A stretch of DNA of 16,087 nucleotides from Candidatus Izemoplasma sp. (GTDB lineage: Bacteria; Bacillota_I; Bacilli_A; Izemoplasmatales; Izemoplasmataceae): NCBI GenBank assembly GCA_029939615.1, contig JAOZSP010000014.1, positions 1 to 16,087 on the forward strand, given 5' to 3'. Shown one piece after another: positions 14,603 to 16,087 of the stretch. The translations under genes were made by a program, and so were the position numbers. Below the pieces are notes generated by a model, which did not search any database, had not been told where the DNA came from, and saw only the letters and a program-made list of their open reading frames with translations. Each line of letters begins with the position of its first letter. Positions within the stretch are counted from its first letter, which is position 1.

Positions 14603-16087
14603 ATGTTTAAATGGAAAATACAAAATAGTAATTTAGACCAATCAAAATTGGTCGAAGAGATTTATCGCTCTCGAGGTATCAATAATTATCTCGAATTATT
14701 TGCTTTAGATGAAAAAGCATTTCATGATCCATATTTGCTTAATGATATGCAAAAAGCCGTTGACCGAATAATGAGTGCTATTAAGAAAAAAGAACAAATT
14801 TTAGTTTACGGGGACTATGATGTAGATGGTATAACAAGTACATATATTGTTTATGATACACTTAAAAATTTAGGAGCAAATATCTTTTATGATATTCCTA
14901 ATCGTTTTGTTGATGGGTATGGATTAACTAACTCTAAAACATTTGATATTGTAAACGAAGAATATAAAGTTGTAATTACTGTTGATAATGGAATTAAAAG
15001 TATAGCAGAAGCGAAAATATTAAAAGACAATAATATTGATTTAATAATTACTGATCATCATAAAAAAGAAAGTATTCTACCAGATGCTTTTGCAATTATA
15101 CATACTGATTTATCTGATTATCCTTTTAAACCTCTTGCTGGAGTAGGTGTTGCATTTAAACTATCTCAAGCATTAATAGGAGAAGAAGCACTTGAGTATA
15201 CTGATATTGCCGCTCTTGGAACAATCGCTGATATGATGCCACTAGTAGAAGAAAATAGAGCAATCGTAAACGTTGGATTAAAAATGATGGCTAACTCTTC
15301 AAATGTCGGATTAAACAGTCTTGTTTCGTTTTTAGATATAATTACTCCCTCAGTTGCCGATATTCAATATAAAATAGCACCACGAATCAATGCTTGTGGG
15401 AGAATGAAAAGTGCTAAACTTGGAGTAGAACTACTATTAAGTGAAAATAGTGTTATTGCTGTCAGACATCTTTCTGAAATTGAGGACACAAATAATAAAA
15501 GAAAAAAACTAACCAAAGTTCTTTACGATGAATCAATATCTCTAATTAATCACAATACTTCAAGTATTATCGTTCATTCACCAAGAATGCATGAAGGAGT
15601 TTTGGGTATTGTAGCTTCTCGACTAGCCAATGAATACTCCAAAGTTGCTGTCGTTTTAAAAGAGGACGAATTTACATATAAAGGAAGTATTAGATCTTAT
15701 AGCAGTGTTGATGTTATCTATATTTTATCAGAATTAAAGGATTTACTAATTCGTTATGGTGGACACCAAAACGCCGCAGGATTAGAGTTTATAAAAGAGA
15801 ATCTTCCAGAATTTAAAAGAAGGTTTAATGAATTAATACCTACAGCTGTACGAGACGACATTGTTATAGCCGAAGGAGAAATTGATATCAAGAATATCAC
15901 GGTAAATCAAATAATGGATCTAGATAAATATGATTTAAGAGAATGTTCATTTGTTTTTAACAGGATTTACCCAGAGAATAGGTATTTGATCAAAGGAGAA
16001 CACACAAAACTAATAATTGATCATGAAACAGAAGCAATCTTCTTTAATAACAAAGCGCTTTACACTAAGTTAAATAAAAATTGCAAA
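14603..16087 (+). CDS. recJ: Single-stranded-DNA exonuclease RecJ (3' end cut by window)
   Basis: A DHH-family 5'-3' exonuclease acting on single-stranded DNA in recombination and repair. The frame stays open for 495 codons to the window edge. DHH-domain motifs are DYDVDG (71-76), TVDNG (126-130), TDHHKK (150-155) and LGTIADMMPL (205-214), giving the metal-binding aspartates and histidines. PRINACGRM (260-268) corresponds to the usual PRxNAAGR. The DHHA1 domain has HEGVLGIVASRL (330-341), GSIRS (361-365) and YGGHQNAAGL (385-394). About 415 onward would be the start of the OB-fold. TAGGAGGA (14591-14598) sits 4 nt before the ATG. It is 35 nt after argS with no terminator between them, so it is probably the next operon gene. 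Confidence 0.95.
   Translation, partial: MFKWKIQNSNLDQSKLVEEIYRSRGINNYLELFALDEKAFHDPYLLNDMQKAVDRIMSAIKKKEQILVYGDYDVDGITSTYIVYDTLKNLGANIFYDIPNRFVDGYGLTNSKTFDIVNEEYKVVITVDNGIKSIAEAKILKDNNIDLIITDHHKKESILPDAFAIIHTDLSDYPFKPLAGVGVAFKLSQALIGEEALEYTDIAALGTIADMMPLVEENRAIVNVGLKMMANSSNVGLNSLVSFLDIITPSVADIQYKIAPRINACGRMKSAKLGVELLLSENSVIAVRHLSEIEDTNNKRKKLTKVLYDESISLINHNTSSIIVHSPRMHEGVLGIVASRLANEYSKVAVVLKEDEFTYKGSIRSYSSVDVIYILSELKDLLIRYGGHQNAAGLEFIKENLPEFKRRFNELIPTAVRDDIVIAEGEIDIKNITVNQIMDLDKYDLRECSFVFNRIYPENRYLIKGEHTKLIIDHETEAIFFNNKALYTKLNKNCK

Noticed and set aside
1..16087. Mobile elements, prophage, CRISPR, tRNA or rRNA genes
   Set aside because: No transposase or phage gene, no regularly spaced repeats, and no cloverleaf or rRNA signature was seen on either strand.

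Overview
The window is ordinary bacterial chromosome, very AT-rich, densely coded and mostly on the + strand. It suggests a low-GC Gram-positive (Bacillota), most likely a free-living Mollicutes relative such as the Acholeplasma/Haloplasma/Izemoplasma group. Three things point there. The order glyS-dnaG-rpoD-trmK-nif3 is the Bacillota arrangement. The glycyl-tRNA synthetase is the single-chain type. UGA is a genuine stop (trmK and nadC both end in TGA), which excludes the UGA=Trp Mycoplasma/Spiroplasma lineage. A clostridial-type 2[4Fe-4S] ferredoxin fits an anaerobic or fermentative life. The placement is inferred from gene content only.

Layout. 1-4708 (+): a tightly packed information-processing operon with the 3' end of glyS, then dnaG (primase), rpoD (main sigma factor), trmK (tRNA m1A22 methyltransferase) and a Nif3-family metal protein. 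Several genes overlap, and a perfect 12-bp-stem terminator closes the operon. That terminator is shared tail-to-tail with a 55-residue ferredoxin gene at 4733-4900 (-). A divergent promoter region leads to a small membrane protein of the YneF/UPF0154 family (5123-5344, +). The end of this gene lies inside a 27-bp perfect inverted repeat. A 342-nt stretch with no recognisable gene follows, then plsY (-; acyl-phosphate glycerol-3-phosphate acyltransferase). plsY diverges from parE-parC (+; the two subunits of topoisomerase IV), which end at a terminator.

10942-16087 (+): a second transcription unit has its own promoter. It begins with an unnamed 356-residue protein that looks like a Fic-fold domain with an eroded active-site loop followed by a winged-helix DNA-binding domain. 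Then come nadC (quinolinate phosphoribosyltransferase), argS (arginyl-tRNA synthetase) and recJ (DHH exonuclease, cut by the window end).

Most of the window is core housekeeping. The most interesting item is the Fic-like/winged-helix protein directly upstream of nadC. It could be a regulator built on a dead enzyme, by analogy with the Nudix-fold NAD regulator NrtR, but that role is an inference. Other points are the long inverted repeat at the yneF 3' end and a natural alanine at the quinolone-contact position of ParC. No mobile element, CRISPR array, rRNA or tRNA gene was seen.
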